Assembly: GCA_001873585.1 (NCBI GenBank)
Contig: MNZL01000167.1
Span: forward strand, 1 to 5,090
DNA: 5,090 nucleotides
DNA from: Rhodobacterales bacterium CG2_30_65_12
GTDB taxonomy: Bacteria; Pseudomonadota; Alphaproteobacteria; Rhodobacterales; Rhodobacteraceae
Reading direction: 5' to 3'
Positions 1 to 5,090 of this stretch are shown piece by piece. A program made the translations under genes and the position numbers. The number at the start of each line of letters is the position of its first letter. The first letter of the stretch is position 1. The notes under the pieces are model-generated. The model had not been told where the DNA came from and did no database searches. It worked only from the letters and a program-made list of their open reading frames with translations.

Positions 1-274
1 GGGCGTCGTCGGCATGGTCGAGCGCCGCCGAGGCCCCGGCCCCGGGCGTTACCGCCGCCGAGCGCGCCACCGCGTGATGGGCCATGCCCTGGCCTTCGGC
101 GCAGAACAGTCGCCGCAGGATCACCCCCACCGCGAGCCCCAGCACAATGCCGACAATCAGCGCCAAGACAACGCCGGTCTTCAGAATCAACAGGAACGCC
201 GCAAGGCCCAGCAGCGCGCCGGCGCTCCAGCAGGTCGTGCGGCAGGAAAGCAGGCCGCCCTCTTGTTTACTCAT
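1..274 (-). CDS. Small two-helix membrane protein, partial (C-terminus beyond left edge)
   Basis: Ninety-one codons are visible from an ATG at 274, and the frame stays open to the window edge. An in-frame TGA ten codons upstream rules out a longer N-terminus; a GGGG run 9 nt before the ATG could serve as a weak ribosome site. Residues 1-15 are polar with C11 and C15. Residues about 16-31 and 34-53 are two hydrophobic helices separated only by K32-T33, which suggests a tight membrane hairpin. R54-R55 follow the second helix, so both ends are probably cytoplasmic. The second helix contains G42-x3-G46-x3-G50, a glycine-zipper pattern used in helix packing. After residue 58 the chain is Ala/Gly-rich and looks like a linker. 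I do not recognise the family. Position after nuoE suggests a lineage-specific complex I accessory or assembly protein, which is inference. The unseen C-terminus could carry a soluble domain. Confidence 0.75.
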   Translation of the reverse strand, partial: MSKQEGGLLSCRTTCWSAGALLGLAAFLLILKTGVVLALIVGIVLGLAVGVILRRLFCAEGQGMAHHAVARSAAVTPGAGASAALDHADDA

Positions 275-307
275 CGTTGCACGCCCCGCGTGTCGGTTTC
301 GTCACCC

Positions 308-324
308 GCGCGAAATATTCGCGC
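308..324. repeat. 17-bp inverted repeat between nuoE and the membrane-protein gene
   Basis: The sequence GCGCGAA-ATA-TTCGCGC has perfect 7-bp arms around a 3-nt centre. It lies in the 106-bp gap (275-380) after the nuoE stop, about 35 nt before the next start codon. As RNA it would form a short stable hairpin; as DNA it could be a dimeric-regulator site. There is no following T-run on the minus strand, so it is not a classical intrinsic terminator. Its role is unknown. Confidence 0.6.
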
Positions 325-380
325 AATTCTTCGGCTGGAGCCGTTCGCTTTGCTCATCGCGTCCCGCACCCGGCACCGCC

Positions 381-1481
381 TCAGTAGACGCCGCCCTTCT
401 TGACCTTGCTCGAAAACGCCGTCTCGCCGCCCTCGGCAAGGATTTTCGCCTGATCCACCCAGCCATCGCGGCTGACACGGCCCTTGAACCCTTCGAGATT
501 TTCGTCAACCCACGCCACCTCGGACGCAGTCCACTTCGCCACCTGGTCGAAGTGAAAAAAGCCGAGCTTGTGCAGCATCGCCTCAAGCTTCGGCCCCACG
601 CCCTTGATCCGTTTGAGATCGTCGGCACCCGTCTTGCGCGGCGCGGCCAGCGTCTGCGGCTTGGTGCCCATGGCTTGCGCCGCCGGCGTCGTGGCCGGTT
701 TGGCGGCGGGTTTGGCTGCCGCAACCTTCGGCTTTGGCGCGGCCTTCTTCGCCGTCACGTGCACCTTGCGCCCGCCAGCGGCCCAAGGCGCTGTGAGCGG
801 CACCTCGGTGCCGTCGATCCGCTTGATCGTGTCGCCAAGCCCAACCGCGAGCGCGACCGAGGCGTTATACTGGGTGCGGCCGCTTTCATAGGCGGTGAGG
901 CTGGTCAGCCCCGACATCGGCTCGGCACCATAGCGGCCATTCTGCGGCCCCGGCACCGGCACCTCGCCTGCTGCCATTTCGTCGATGATTTCGCCAAACC
1001 GTTCGCTGGTGAGGTCTTCGTAGTAATCCTTGCCCGCCTGCGCCATCGGCGCATTGGCACAGGAGCCGAGGCATTCCACCTCTTCCCAGGAAAATCGCCC
1101 GTCGGGCGAAAGCTCATGCGGGTTCGGTGCAATCTTTTCCTTCGCCACCGCGATCAGGTCTTCGGCACCCATGATCATGCAAGAGAGTGTGCCGCAAATC
1201 TGGAAATGTGCGACCGAGCCGACCGGCTGCAACTGGAACATGAAGTAGAACGTGGCCACTTCAAGCGCCCGGATATGCGCCATGCCCAGCATGTCGGCCA
1301 CGGCCTCGATCGCCGGCTTGGTCAGCCAGCCAACCTGTTCCTGCGCGCGCCACAAGAGCGGGATGATCGCGCTCGCCTCGCGGCCCTCGGGATACTTCGT
1401 CACTTGGGCCTCGGCCCAGGCCTGGTTGGCGGCCGTGAACGCGAAGCTCTCGGGCTGATCGGGGTGCAGACGTCTGAGCAT
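381..1481 (-). CDS. nuoE: NADH-quinone oxidoreductase subunit E with C-terminal helix-hairpin-helix extension
   Basis: NuoE (24 kDa/Nqo2 family) is part of the NADH-oxidising N module of complex I and holds the [2Fe-2S] cluster N1a in a thioredoxin-like fold on the cytoplasmic side. The four cluster cysteines are present as C96-x4-C101 and C137-x3-C141. The family signature runs from D127 to P145 (DGRFS, then CLGSCANAP). The catalytic-family part occupies roughly residues 10-195. An extension follows: residues 243-285 are an Ala/Pro/Lys-rich linker, and residues 287-360 hold a helix-hairpin-helix-like module with LKRIKGVGPKLE at 289-300. At 366 aa the protein is about twice the length of a minimal NuoE; such tails are, as I recall, typical of Rhodobacterales. 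The ATG at 1481 is chosen because GGAG lies 5 nt upstream (1487-1490) and the N-terminus LRRLHPDQPESF fits the family. It starts 2 nt after the preceding gene, so translational coupling is likely. The tail's function is unknown. Confidence 0.95.
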   Translation of the reverse strand: MLRRLHPDQPESFAFTAANQAWAEAQVTKYPEGREASAIIPLLWRAQEQVGWLTKPAIEAVADMLGMAHIRALEVATFYFMFQLQPVGSVAHFQICGTLSCMIMGAEDLIAVAKEKIAPNPHELSPDGRFSWEEVECLGSCANAPMAQAGKDYYEDLTSERFGEIIDEMAAGEVPVPGPQNGRYGAEPMSGLTSLTAYESGRTQYNASVALAVGLGDTIKRIDGTEVPLTAPWAAGGRKVHVTAKKAAPKPKVAAAKPAAKPATTPAAQAMGTKPQTLAAPRKTGADDLKRIKGVGPKLEAMLHKLGFFHFDQVAKWTASEVAWVDENLEGFKGRVSRDGWVDQAKILAEGGETAFSSKVKKGGVY

Positions 1482-1483
1482 GG

Positions 1484-1783
1484 TCACTCCATCGCAGTCT
1501 TGAAATGGGTGGCGGGCACGCACAGCGCGCTCGGCACGGTCTCTTCGGCCACCACATCGTCGCCCCGCACAAGGGCGGCAAAATGGTTGGAATTGATGTT
1601 CATCGCACAGACCCAGCCGCCTTGCGGGTTGGTGACAAAGACGAAGGCGTTGGCCACCGTCGTCATCGCCGTCGCCCCCTGCATGACCTCTGCCAGCGAG
1701 GGCCGCGGCGCGGCGTCTTCGGCCAGCGCCGGCACCGCAAGGGCAGACGCCAGCATGAGCGGGAGGGCGGCGGGGCGAATCAC
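1484..1783 (-). CDS. Small exported protein of unknown function within the nuo operon
   Basis: This gene encodes 99 aa from a GTG start that overlaps the nuoD stop as GTGA. A strong ribosome site, GGGGAG at 1792-1797, stands 8 nt upstream. Residues 1-21 look like a Sec signal peptide: R3, a hydrophobic Ala/Leu stretch, then A19-L20-A21 before E22 as a signal-peptidase I site. The mature part would be about 78 aa, with one central hydrophobic stretch (about 41-51) and only two cysteines, C59 and C88, which could form a periplasmic disulfide. I see no metal-binding or catalytic motif and do not recognise a family. The nuo clusters of Paracoccus and Rhodobacter are known to contain unidentified reading frames between structural genes, and this may be one. 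Tight coupling on both sides supports co-expression with complex I; a periplasmic role in assembly or stability is only inference. Confidence 0.85.
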   Translation of the reverse strand: MIRPAALPLMLASALAVPALAEDAAPRPSLAEVMQGATAMTTVANAFVFVTNPQGGWVCAMNINSNHFAALVRGDDVVAEETVPSALCVPATHFKTAME

Positions 1784-3003
1784 CGGTCGATCTCCCCGAA
1801 CACGATGTCGATGGTGCCGACCAGCGCCGCCACATCGGCGAGCTGGTGGCCCTTGGCGAGCTGCGTCATCAATTGCAGGTGCGGATAGCCCGGTGCGCGG
1901 ATCTTGCAGCGATACGGCCGGTTGCTGCCGTCGGCCACGAGGTAGACGCCAAACTCGCCCTTCGGCGCCTCGATGGCGGCGTAGGTTTCGCCGGCGGGCA
2001 CATGGAAGCCCTCGGTATAAAGCTTGAAATGGTGGATCAAGGCTTCCATCGAGGTTTTCATCTCGCCGCGCTTTGGCGGCGTGATCTTGCCGCGCGCGAG
2101 CACGTCGCCCTGGCCCTCGGGGCTGCGCAGCTTCTCGATCGCCTGGCGCATGATCTTCACGCTTTCACGAATCTCGGCGTTGCGCACATTGTTGCGATCA
2201 TAGCTGTCGCCGTGGGTGCCCACGGGGATGTCGAAATCGAACTCGTCGTAAAGCTCATAGGGTTGCGAGCGGCGCAGATCCCACGCAAACCCCGAGCCGC
2301 GCACCATCACCCCGGTGAGGCCCCATTGCTGGATATCGTCCTCGGTGACGATGCCGATATCCACGGTGCGCTGCTTGAAGATCCGGTTGTCGACATACAG
2401 GCTCTCGATATCGTCCATCACCATGGGAAAGGCGTCGCACCATTGCTCGATATCGTCGAGCAGATCGGGCGGCAGATCCTGGTGCACGCCACCGGGGCGG
2501 AAGTAATTGGCGTGCATCCGCGCGCCGCAGGCCCGATCATGGAACCCCAACAACTTTTCACGCTCGACATAGGCCCAGAGCGGTGGCGTGAGCGCGCCCA
2601 CGTCGAGCGCCAACGAGGTGGTGTTGAGCAGGTGATTGAGGATGCGGCCGATCTCCGAAAAAAGAATGCGGATCAGGCTGGCCCGACGTGGCACCTGCGT
2701 GCCGGTCAGCTTTTCGATGGCGAGGCAGAACGCATGTTCCTGATTGATCGGCGCAACGTAGTCGAGCCGGTCGAAATAGGGGATGTTTTGCAGATAAGTG
2801 CGGCTCTCCATCAGCTTCTCGGTGCCGCGATGGAGCAGGCCGATATGCGGATCGGCGCGCTCGACGATCTCGCCGTCGAGCTCCAACACGAGGCGCAGCA
2901 CGCCGTGGGCCGCCGGGTGCTGCGGGCCGAAGTTGATGTTGAAATTGCGGATCTTCTGCTCGCCCGTCTGGGCGTCTTCGAAACCTTTGGAGCCGTCCAT
3001 CAT
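1780..3003 (-). CDS. nuoD: NADH-quinone oxidoreductase subunit D (49 kDa, Q module)
   Basis: NuoD (Nqo4 family) forms, with NuoB, the quinone-binding pocket where electrons from cluster N2 reduce ubiquinone. The 407-aa length is normal for a stand-alone NuoD. GPQHPAAHG lies at residues 26-34. H33 and Y82 (in DRLDY) align by spacing with the quinone-headgroup ligands His38 and Tyr87 of Thermus Nqo4. The family signature LHRGTEKLMESR is at 57-68, and the C-terminus is the expected DIVFGEIDR. The first of two adjacent ATGs is chosen: GGAGG at 3011-3015 lies 7 nt upstream of it, and it gives a 4-nt ATGA overlap with the nuoC stop. The next ATG (3000) would shorten the protein by one residue. Nothing is truncated or unusual. 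Confidence 0.98.
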   Translation of the reverse strand: MMDGSKGFEDAQTGEQKIRNFNINFGPQHPAAHGVLRLVLELDGEIVERADPHIGLLHRGTEKLMESRTYLQNIPYFDRLDYVAPINQEHAFCLAIEKLTGTQVPRRASLIRILFSEIGRILNHLLNTTSLALDVGALTPPLWAYVEREKLLGFHDRACGARMHANYFRPGGVHQDLPPDLLDDIEQWCDAFPMVMDDIESLYVDNRIFKQRTVDIGIVTEDDIQQWGLTGVMVRGSGFAWDLRRSQPYELYDEFDFDIPVGTHGDSYDRNNVRNAEIRESVKIMRQAIEKLRSPEGQGDVLARGKITPPKRGEMKTSMEALIHHFKLYTEGFHVPAGETYAAIEAPKGEFGVYLVADGSNRPYRCKIRAPGYPHLQLMTQLAKGHQLADVAALVGTIDIVFGEIDR

Positions 3004-3608
3004 TCCTTGGCCTCCGCCTTCTCGTCACCGGGAAGGATATACTCCGCCCCCTCCCAGGGAGACATGAAATCGAACTGCCGGTATTCCTGCACCAGGCTCA
3101 CCGGCTCGTAGACCACGCGCTTCTCGACCTCGTCGTAGCGCACCTCGGTATAGCCCGTGGTGGGGAAATCCTTGCGCAGCGGATGGCCGCGAAAGCCGTA
3201 ATCGGTGAGGATACGGCGCAGATCGGGGTGGCCGGTAAAGACAATGCCGAACAGATCGAACACCTCGCGCTCAAACCAGTTGGCGCCTTTGAACACGCCG
3301 GTGATCGACGGCACCAGATCGCCCTCGGCCACCGGGCATTTCACCCGGATGCGCTGGTTCTGATACATGCTGAGCAGGTGATACACCACGTCGAAACGAT
3401 GCTCGCGTTCGGGCCAGTCGACGGCGGTGATGTCGATCAGTGTCGAGAACTTGCAGGCCGGATCGGCCTTGAGAAACTCGATGAAACCGGGGAGCGCGCT
3501 GGCGCGGATTTCCACGGTAAGCTCGCCACGGGTCACATCCCAGGCCACCACCTGCTCTGGGCGTTTCGCCTCGATGGTGGCGCCAAGTTCATTCAGGGCT
3601 TGCGACAT
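3000..3608 (-). CDS. nuoC: NADH-quinone oxidoreductase subunit C (30 kDa, Q module)
   Basis: NuoC (Nqo5 family) is a peripheral-arm subunit without cofactors that packs against NuoD and NuoB in the Q module. The 202-aa product has the 30-kDa subunit signature at residues 113-134: EREVFDLFGI, then H127 and RRIL. This continues into the conserved DYGFRGHPLRKDFP at 136-149. The N-terminal half (about 20-110) is the usual alpha/beta domain of this family. It is not fused to NuoD, unlike the E. coli NuoCD protein and as expected for alphaproteobacteria. The start at 3608 has GAGG 8 nt upstream (3617-3620) and lies 5 nt after the nuoB stop. Its stop overlaps the nuoD start. The last residues (from about 190) are charged and probably disordered. 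Confidence 0.98.
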   Translation of the reverse strand: MSQALNELGATIEAKRPEQVVAWDVTRGELTVEIRASALPGFIEFLKADPACKFSTLIDITAVDWPEREHRFDVVYHLLSMYQNQRIRVKCPVAEGDLVPSITGVFKGANWFEREVFDLFGIVFTGHPDLRRILTDYGFRGHPLRKDFPTTGYTEVRYDEVEKRVVYEPVSLVQEYRQFDFMSPWEGAEYILPGDEKAEAKE

Positions 3609-3613
3609 GGGCC

Positions 3614-4147
3614 TTACCTCACAATCGTTCCGGTGCGGCGAATTTTCCGCTGAAGCTGCATGATGCCATAGACCAGCGCTTCGGCGGTCGGCGGGCAGCC
3701 CGGCACATAGACATCGACCGGAATCAGCCGGTCGACCCCGCGCACCACGCTGTAGGAATAGTGGTAATAGCCACCACCATTGGCGCAGGACCCCATGCTG
3801 AGCACATAGCGCGGCTCGGGCATCTGGTCGTAAAGCTTGCGAACCGCCGGGGCCATCTTGTTGGTCACGGTGCCGGCAACAATCATCAGATCAGCCTGGC
3901 GCGGGCTGGCACGCGGGGCGGTGCCGAACCGTTCGAGATCATAGCGCGGCATTGCGCCGTGGATCATCTCGATCGCGCAGCAGGCGAGCCCGAAGGTCAT
4001 CCAGTGCAGCGAGCCGGTGCGCGCCCAGTTGATGATGTCGTCGGTGGTGGTGAGCAGAAAACCCTTGTCGGCGAGTTGCTCGCCGAGAACTTTCGCGCCG
4101 GCGTCTTTGTCGGCCCCGGCGGTGTTGGCTCCGGTCATCACGCCCAT
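3614..4147 (-). CDS. nuoB: NADH-quinone oxidoreductase subunit B (cluster N2)
   Basis: NuoB (PSST/Nqo6 family) carries [4Fe-4S] cluster N2, the last electron carrier before quinone. With the start at 4147 the protein has 177 aa. The cluster ligands are the tandem C56-C57 in GLACCAIEM, C121 in GSCANGGG, and C151 in VPGCPP. The family signature GVDRLIPVDVYVPGCPP occupies 137-153. The start is uncertain among three in-frame ATGs. The one at 4147 has GGGGG 7 nt upstream and is preferred. The one at 4138 overlaps the nuoA stop as TGATG and would give MTGANTAG, a common alphaproteobacterial beginning. The one at 4168 has little upstream support. The chosen start overlaps nuoA by 10 nt. The core from about residue 25 is typical and complete. 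Confidence 0.96.
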   Translation of the reverse strand: MGVMTGANTAGADKDAGAKVLGEQLADKGFLLTTTDDIINWARTGSLHWMTFGLACCAIEMIHGAMPRYDLERFGTAPRASPRQADLMIVAGTVTNKMAPAVRKLYDQMPEPRYVLSMGSCANGGGYYHYSYSVVRGVDRLIPVDVYVPGCPPTAEALVYGIMQLQRKIRRTGTIVR

Positions 4148-4503
4148 TCCAGCGCCCCCTTCTTCCATTCATAGGCAAAGCCGATCGTCAGCACGCCAAG
4201 AAACACCATCATCGACCAGAAGCCGACCATCCCGATATCCTTGAACGCCACCGCCCAGGGAAACAGGAAGGCGATCTCGAGATCGAAGATGATGAAGAGG
4301 ATCGAGACGAGGTAGAATCGCACATCGAACTTCATTCGGGAGTCGTCGAAAGCGTTGAAGCCGCATTCGTAGGCCGACACCTTTTCCGGATCGGGGTTTC
4401 GCACTGCAAGCACCCAGGCGGCGATCAGGAAAACAAGGCCAATGGCAATGGCGACAGCGAGAAAGATGACGATCGGAAAGTATTCGCGCAGAAGAATGTC
4501 CAC
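4138..4503 (-). CDS. nuoA: NADH-quinone oxidoreductase subunit A (membrane subunit)
   Basis: NuoA (ND3/Nqo7 family) is a three-helix membrane subunit at the junction of the membrane and peripheral arms, next to the quinone entry site. The 121-aa product has hydrophobic helices at about 10-34, 63-86 and 92-110. YECGF at 45-49 carries C47, equivalent to the ND3 loop cysteine exposed in the deactive state of mitochondrial complex I. FYLVSILFIIFDLEIAFLFP (64-82 region), including D74 and E76, is the conserved second helix. The frame stays open far upstream, but the GTG at 4503 is chosen because MDILLREYFP is a typical NuoA beginning and AAAGGAG lies 6 nt before it. It is the first gene of the operon, and its stop overlaps nuoB. 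Confidence 0.97.
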   Translation of the reverse strand: MDILLREYFPIVIFLAVAIAIGLVFLIAAWVLAVRNPDPEKVSAYECGFNAFDDSRMKFDVRFYLVSILFIIFDLEIAFLFPWAVAFKDIGMVGFWSMMVFLGVLTIGFAYEWKKGALEWA

Positions 4504-4509
4504 GTGGGT

Positions 4510-4516
4510 CTCCTTT
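4510..4516 (-). promoter_or_regulatory. nuoA ribosome binding site
   Basis: AAAGGAG stands 6 nt upstream of the GTG at 4503. It is the strongest Shine-Dalgarno match near any in-frame start in this extended open frame, and it decides the nuoA start. Confidence 0.85.
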
Positions 4517-4517
4517 A

Positions 4518-4532
4518 GCGGGGCGACCCCGC
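4518..4532 (-). promoter_or_regulatory. GC-rich hairpin in the nuoA leader
   Basis: On the transcript GCGGGG-UCG-CCCCGC forms a 6-bp all-GC stem with a 3-nt loop, ending one nucleotide before the nuoA Shine-Dalgarno. It is not followed by a U-run, so it is not an intrinsic terminator. It may affect mRNA stability or ribosome access; this is inferred from position only. Confidence 0.45.
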
Positions 4533-4549
4533 GCTGCAATCTTTCGCGC

Positions 4550-4578
4550 GGTTTAGCGCTGCAGCGCGGAAGGGTCAA
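4550..4578 (-). promoter_or_regulatory. Candidate sigma70-type promoter of the nuo operon
   Basis: TTGACC at 4573-4578 matches five of six bases of the -35 consensus. It is separated by exactly 17 bp from TAAACC at 4550-4555, a weak -10 (three of six). Transcription would start near 4543, giving a leader of about 40 nt before the nuoA GTG. This is the best-placed candidate I found in the intergenic region. Weak -10 boxes are common in alphaproteobacteria, so confidence is moderate. Confidence 0.45.
4556..4567. repeat. Perfect 12-bp palindrome inside the promoter spacer
   Basis: GCGCTGCAGCGC is a perfect palindrome lying wholly between the proposed -35 and -10 boxes, a typical operator position. 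Its left part, GCGCTGCA, recurs as a direct repeat at 4531-4538, 25 bp downstream in the transcript sense. GC-rich DNA produces such palindromes by chance fairly often, so a regulatory role is only a hypothesis. Confidence 0.4.
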
Positions 4579-4751
4579 CCAAACCACTGTCACATTCTTC
4601 TTTTGGAATGGAGGTTTTTCCGCCGCCGCCCAGCGCGCACACGGCGCTGCCACGCAAGGGATCTGGCGGATTACGCGTGGTCCTTTTTTGGGCAGGTGCG
4701 AAGCGACAATTTGCCTCGGGTGCCGCAGCGGCGGGGAAACCGGGCAGATCT

Positions 4752-4769
4752 CGCCGGCACTCACCGGCG
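4752..4769. repeat. Small GC-rich inverted repeat in the intergenic region
   Basis: CGCCGG-CACTCA-CCGGCG has perfect 6-bp arms around a 6-nt loop. It lies about 250 bp upstream of nuoA, in otherwise featureless GC-rich sequence. There is no T-run on either side, and its function is unknown. Confidence 0.35.
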
Positions 4770-4896
4770 GGCACCGCACCGCATCGCCCCGCAGCACCCC
4801 TGACGATGAAACACAATATCCGCCGCCCTCCCGCATGGTTTCAGCGTCAGGGCCTGCACCAGCGGGTGACACCAAAGTTTCATTTTTCGAACATTT

Positions 4897-4914
4897 CAGA
4901 TCGCGTTTGATCTG
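4897..4914 (-). repeat. Inverted repeat downstream of the macro-domain gene
   Basis: CAGATC-AAACGC-GATCTG (minus strand) has perfect 6-bp arms around a 6-nt loop and begins 30 nt after the stop codon at 4945. The position suits a transcription end, but the stem is short and is followed by AAATG, not by a T-run, so it is at best a weak or Rho-assisted terminator. Confidence 0.35.
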
Positions 4915-4944
4915 CTTTGCCGCAATACTTTCACTTATCCGATA

Positions 4945-5090
4945 TCATATCGCCCGGGCACGGGCCAGGGCATCGCGGTGCAGATCGGCGCTCTGTTCGC
5001 TGAAGCAGCACAGCACGATCCGCTCCGGCAACGCGTGCGCCTCCTTCCAGGCAATCGCCTCGCGCACCGCGATCGTGGCCGCCGCCTTGG
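4945..5090 (-). CDS. Macro-domain protein (YmdB-like O-acetyl-ADP-ribose deacetylase), C-terminal fragment
   Basis: Only the last 47 codons and the TGA are in the window; the N-terminal part lies beyond the right edge. The visible sequence AAATIAVREAIAW, then HALPERIVLCCFSE and LHRDAL, matches the last helix-strand-helix of bacterial macro domains. E. coli YmdB has AAEIAV, HALPEQVYFVCYDEEN and LYERLL at the same positions, as I recall. Proteins of this group bind ADP-ribose and can hydrolyse O-acetyl-ADP-ribose or ADP-ribose esters in the cytoplasm. The catalytic Asn/Asp and the glycine-rich loop lie outside the window, so activity cannot be judged. It reads in the same direction as nuo but is separated from nuoA by 441 bp, so it is probably its own transcription unit. 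Confidence 0.8.
   Translation of the reverse strand, partial: KAAATIAVREAIAWKEAHALPERIVLCCFSEQSADLHRDALARARAI

Larger units (their letters stand above)
4504..4944. other. 441-bp intergenic region upstream of nuoA
   Basis: I see no convincing gene here. The nuoA frame is open upstream to about 4875, but the predicted peptide has no NuoA character and is rich in Pro, Arg and Cys, as expected for chance translation of GC-rich DNA. Short plus-strand frames at 4603-4910 look equally random. I see no tRNA-like T-arm or cloverleaf. The part nearest the macro-domain gene (about 4870-4950) is clearly more AT-rich than its surroundings. The region holds the candidate nuoA promoter and leader elements at its nuoA end, and two small inverted repeats farther up. 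Confidence 0.7.

Noticed and set aside
1482..1835. NuoE as a much longer protein starting near 1835
   Set aside because: The upstream part of this frame overlaps the nuoD end and the small exported gene in another frame, gives Arg/Gly-rich random sequence, and has no ribosome site; the ATG at 1481 has GGAG and a family-like N-terminus.
84..2027. Long plus-strand open frame of 647 codons antisense to nuoE and nuoD
   Set aside because: It is a shadow of high-GC coding sequence on the minus strand: low-complexity Arg/Ala/His-rich translation, no domain, and it runs across several real genes with intact conserved motifs.
1846..3111. Plus-strand open frame of 421 codons antisense to nuoD
   Set aside because: It mirrors the nuoD codons, with no recognisable motif and no ribosome site; nuoD on the opposite strand is unambiguous.
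4681..4692. T6 run as an intrinsic terminator
   Set aside because: No GC-rich stem directly precedes it on the plus strand, and no plus-strand gene would end here.
4504..4875. N-terminal extension of nuoA or a separate upstream protein in the same frame
   Set aside because: The peptide lacks NuoA features and is Pro/Arg/Cys-rich, while a strong Shine-Dalgarno and a typical NuoA N-terminus mark the GTG at 4503.
4603..4910. Two short plus-strand open frames in the intergenic region
   Set aside because: No good ribosome site, no recognisable motif, and Arg/Pro/Ala-rich composition expected by chance.

Overview
The window is high-GC DNA. Essentially all recognisable coding sequence lies on the minus strand, so the genes read from right to left. 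It holds the 5' half of a respiratory complex I (NADH:quinone oxidoreductase) operon in the order nuoA-nuoB-nuoC-nuoD-(small exported protein)-nuoE-(small membrane protein, cut by the left edge). Separate nuoC and nuoD genes, alphaproteobacterial-type NuoB and NuoD sequences, a NuoE with a long C-terminal extension ending in a helix-hairpin-helix module, and extra small genes between nuo genes together suggest a Rhodobacterales/Rhodobacteraceae alphaproteobacterium. That assignment is inferred from protein character, not from a database search.

Region by region: positions 5090-4945 carry the C-terminal 47 codons of a macro-domain (YmdB-like) protein. Positions 4944-4504 are a 441-bp intergenic region with no convincing gene. 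It contains a few small inverted repeats and, near its downstream end, a plausible sigma70-type promoter for nuoA with a perfect 12-bp palindrome in its spacer. A short GC hairpin then lies directly before the nuoA Shine-Dalgarno. Positions 4503-1780 are nuoA, nuoB, nuoC and nuoD, tightly packed with overlaps or a 5-nt gap. Positions 1783-1484 encode a 99-aa protein with a signal peptide, overlapping the nuoD stop by 4 nt and ending 2 nt before nuoE. Positions 1481-381 are nuoE (366 aa). After a 106-bp gap with a 17-bp inverted repeat, a small protein with two transmembrane helices starts at 274 and runs off the window.

NuoB, NuoC and NuoD form the quinone-reducing Q module with cluster N2. 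NuoA is a membrane subunit at the junction of the arms. NuoE (cluster N1a) belongs to the NADH-oxidising N module with NuoF and NuoG, which should lie beyond the left edge. All catalytic or cluster-binding residues that can be checked are present, and no frameshift is seen. The unusual content is the accessory material in the operon: the exported protein, the HhH tail on NuoE, and the glycine-zipper membrane hairpin protein.
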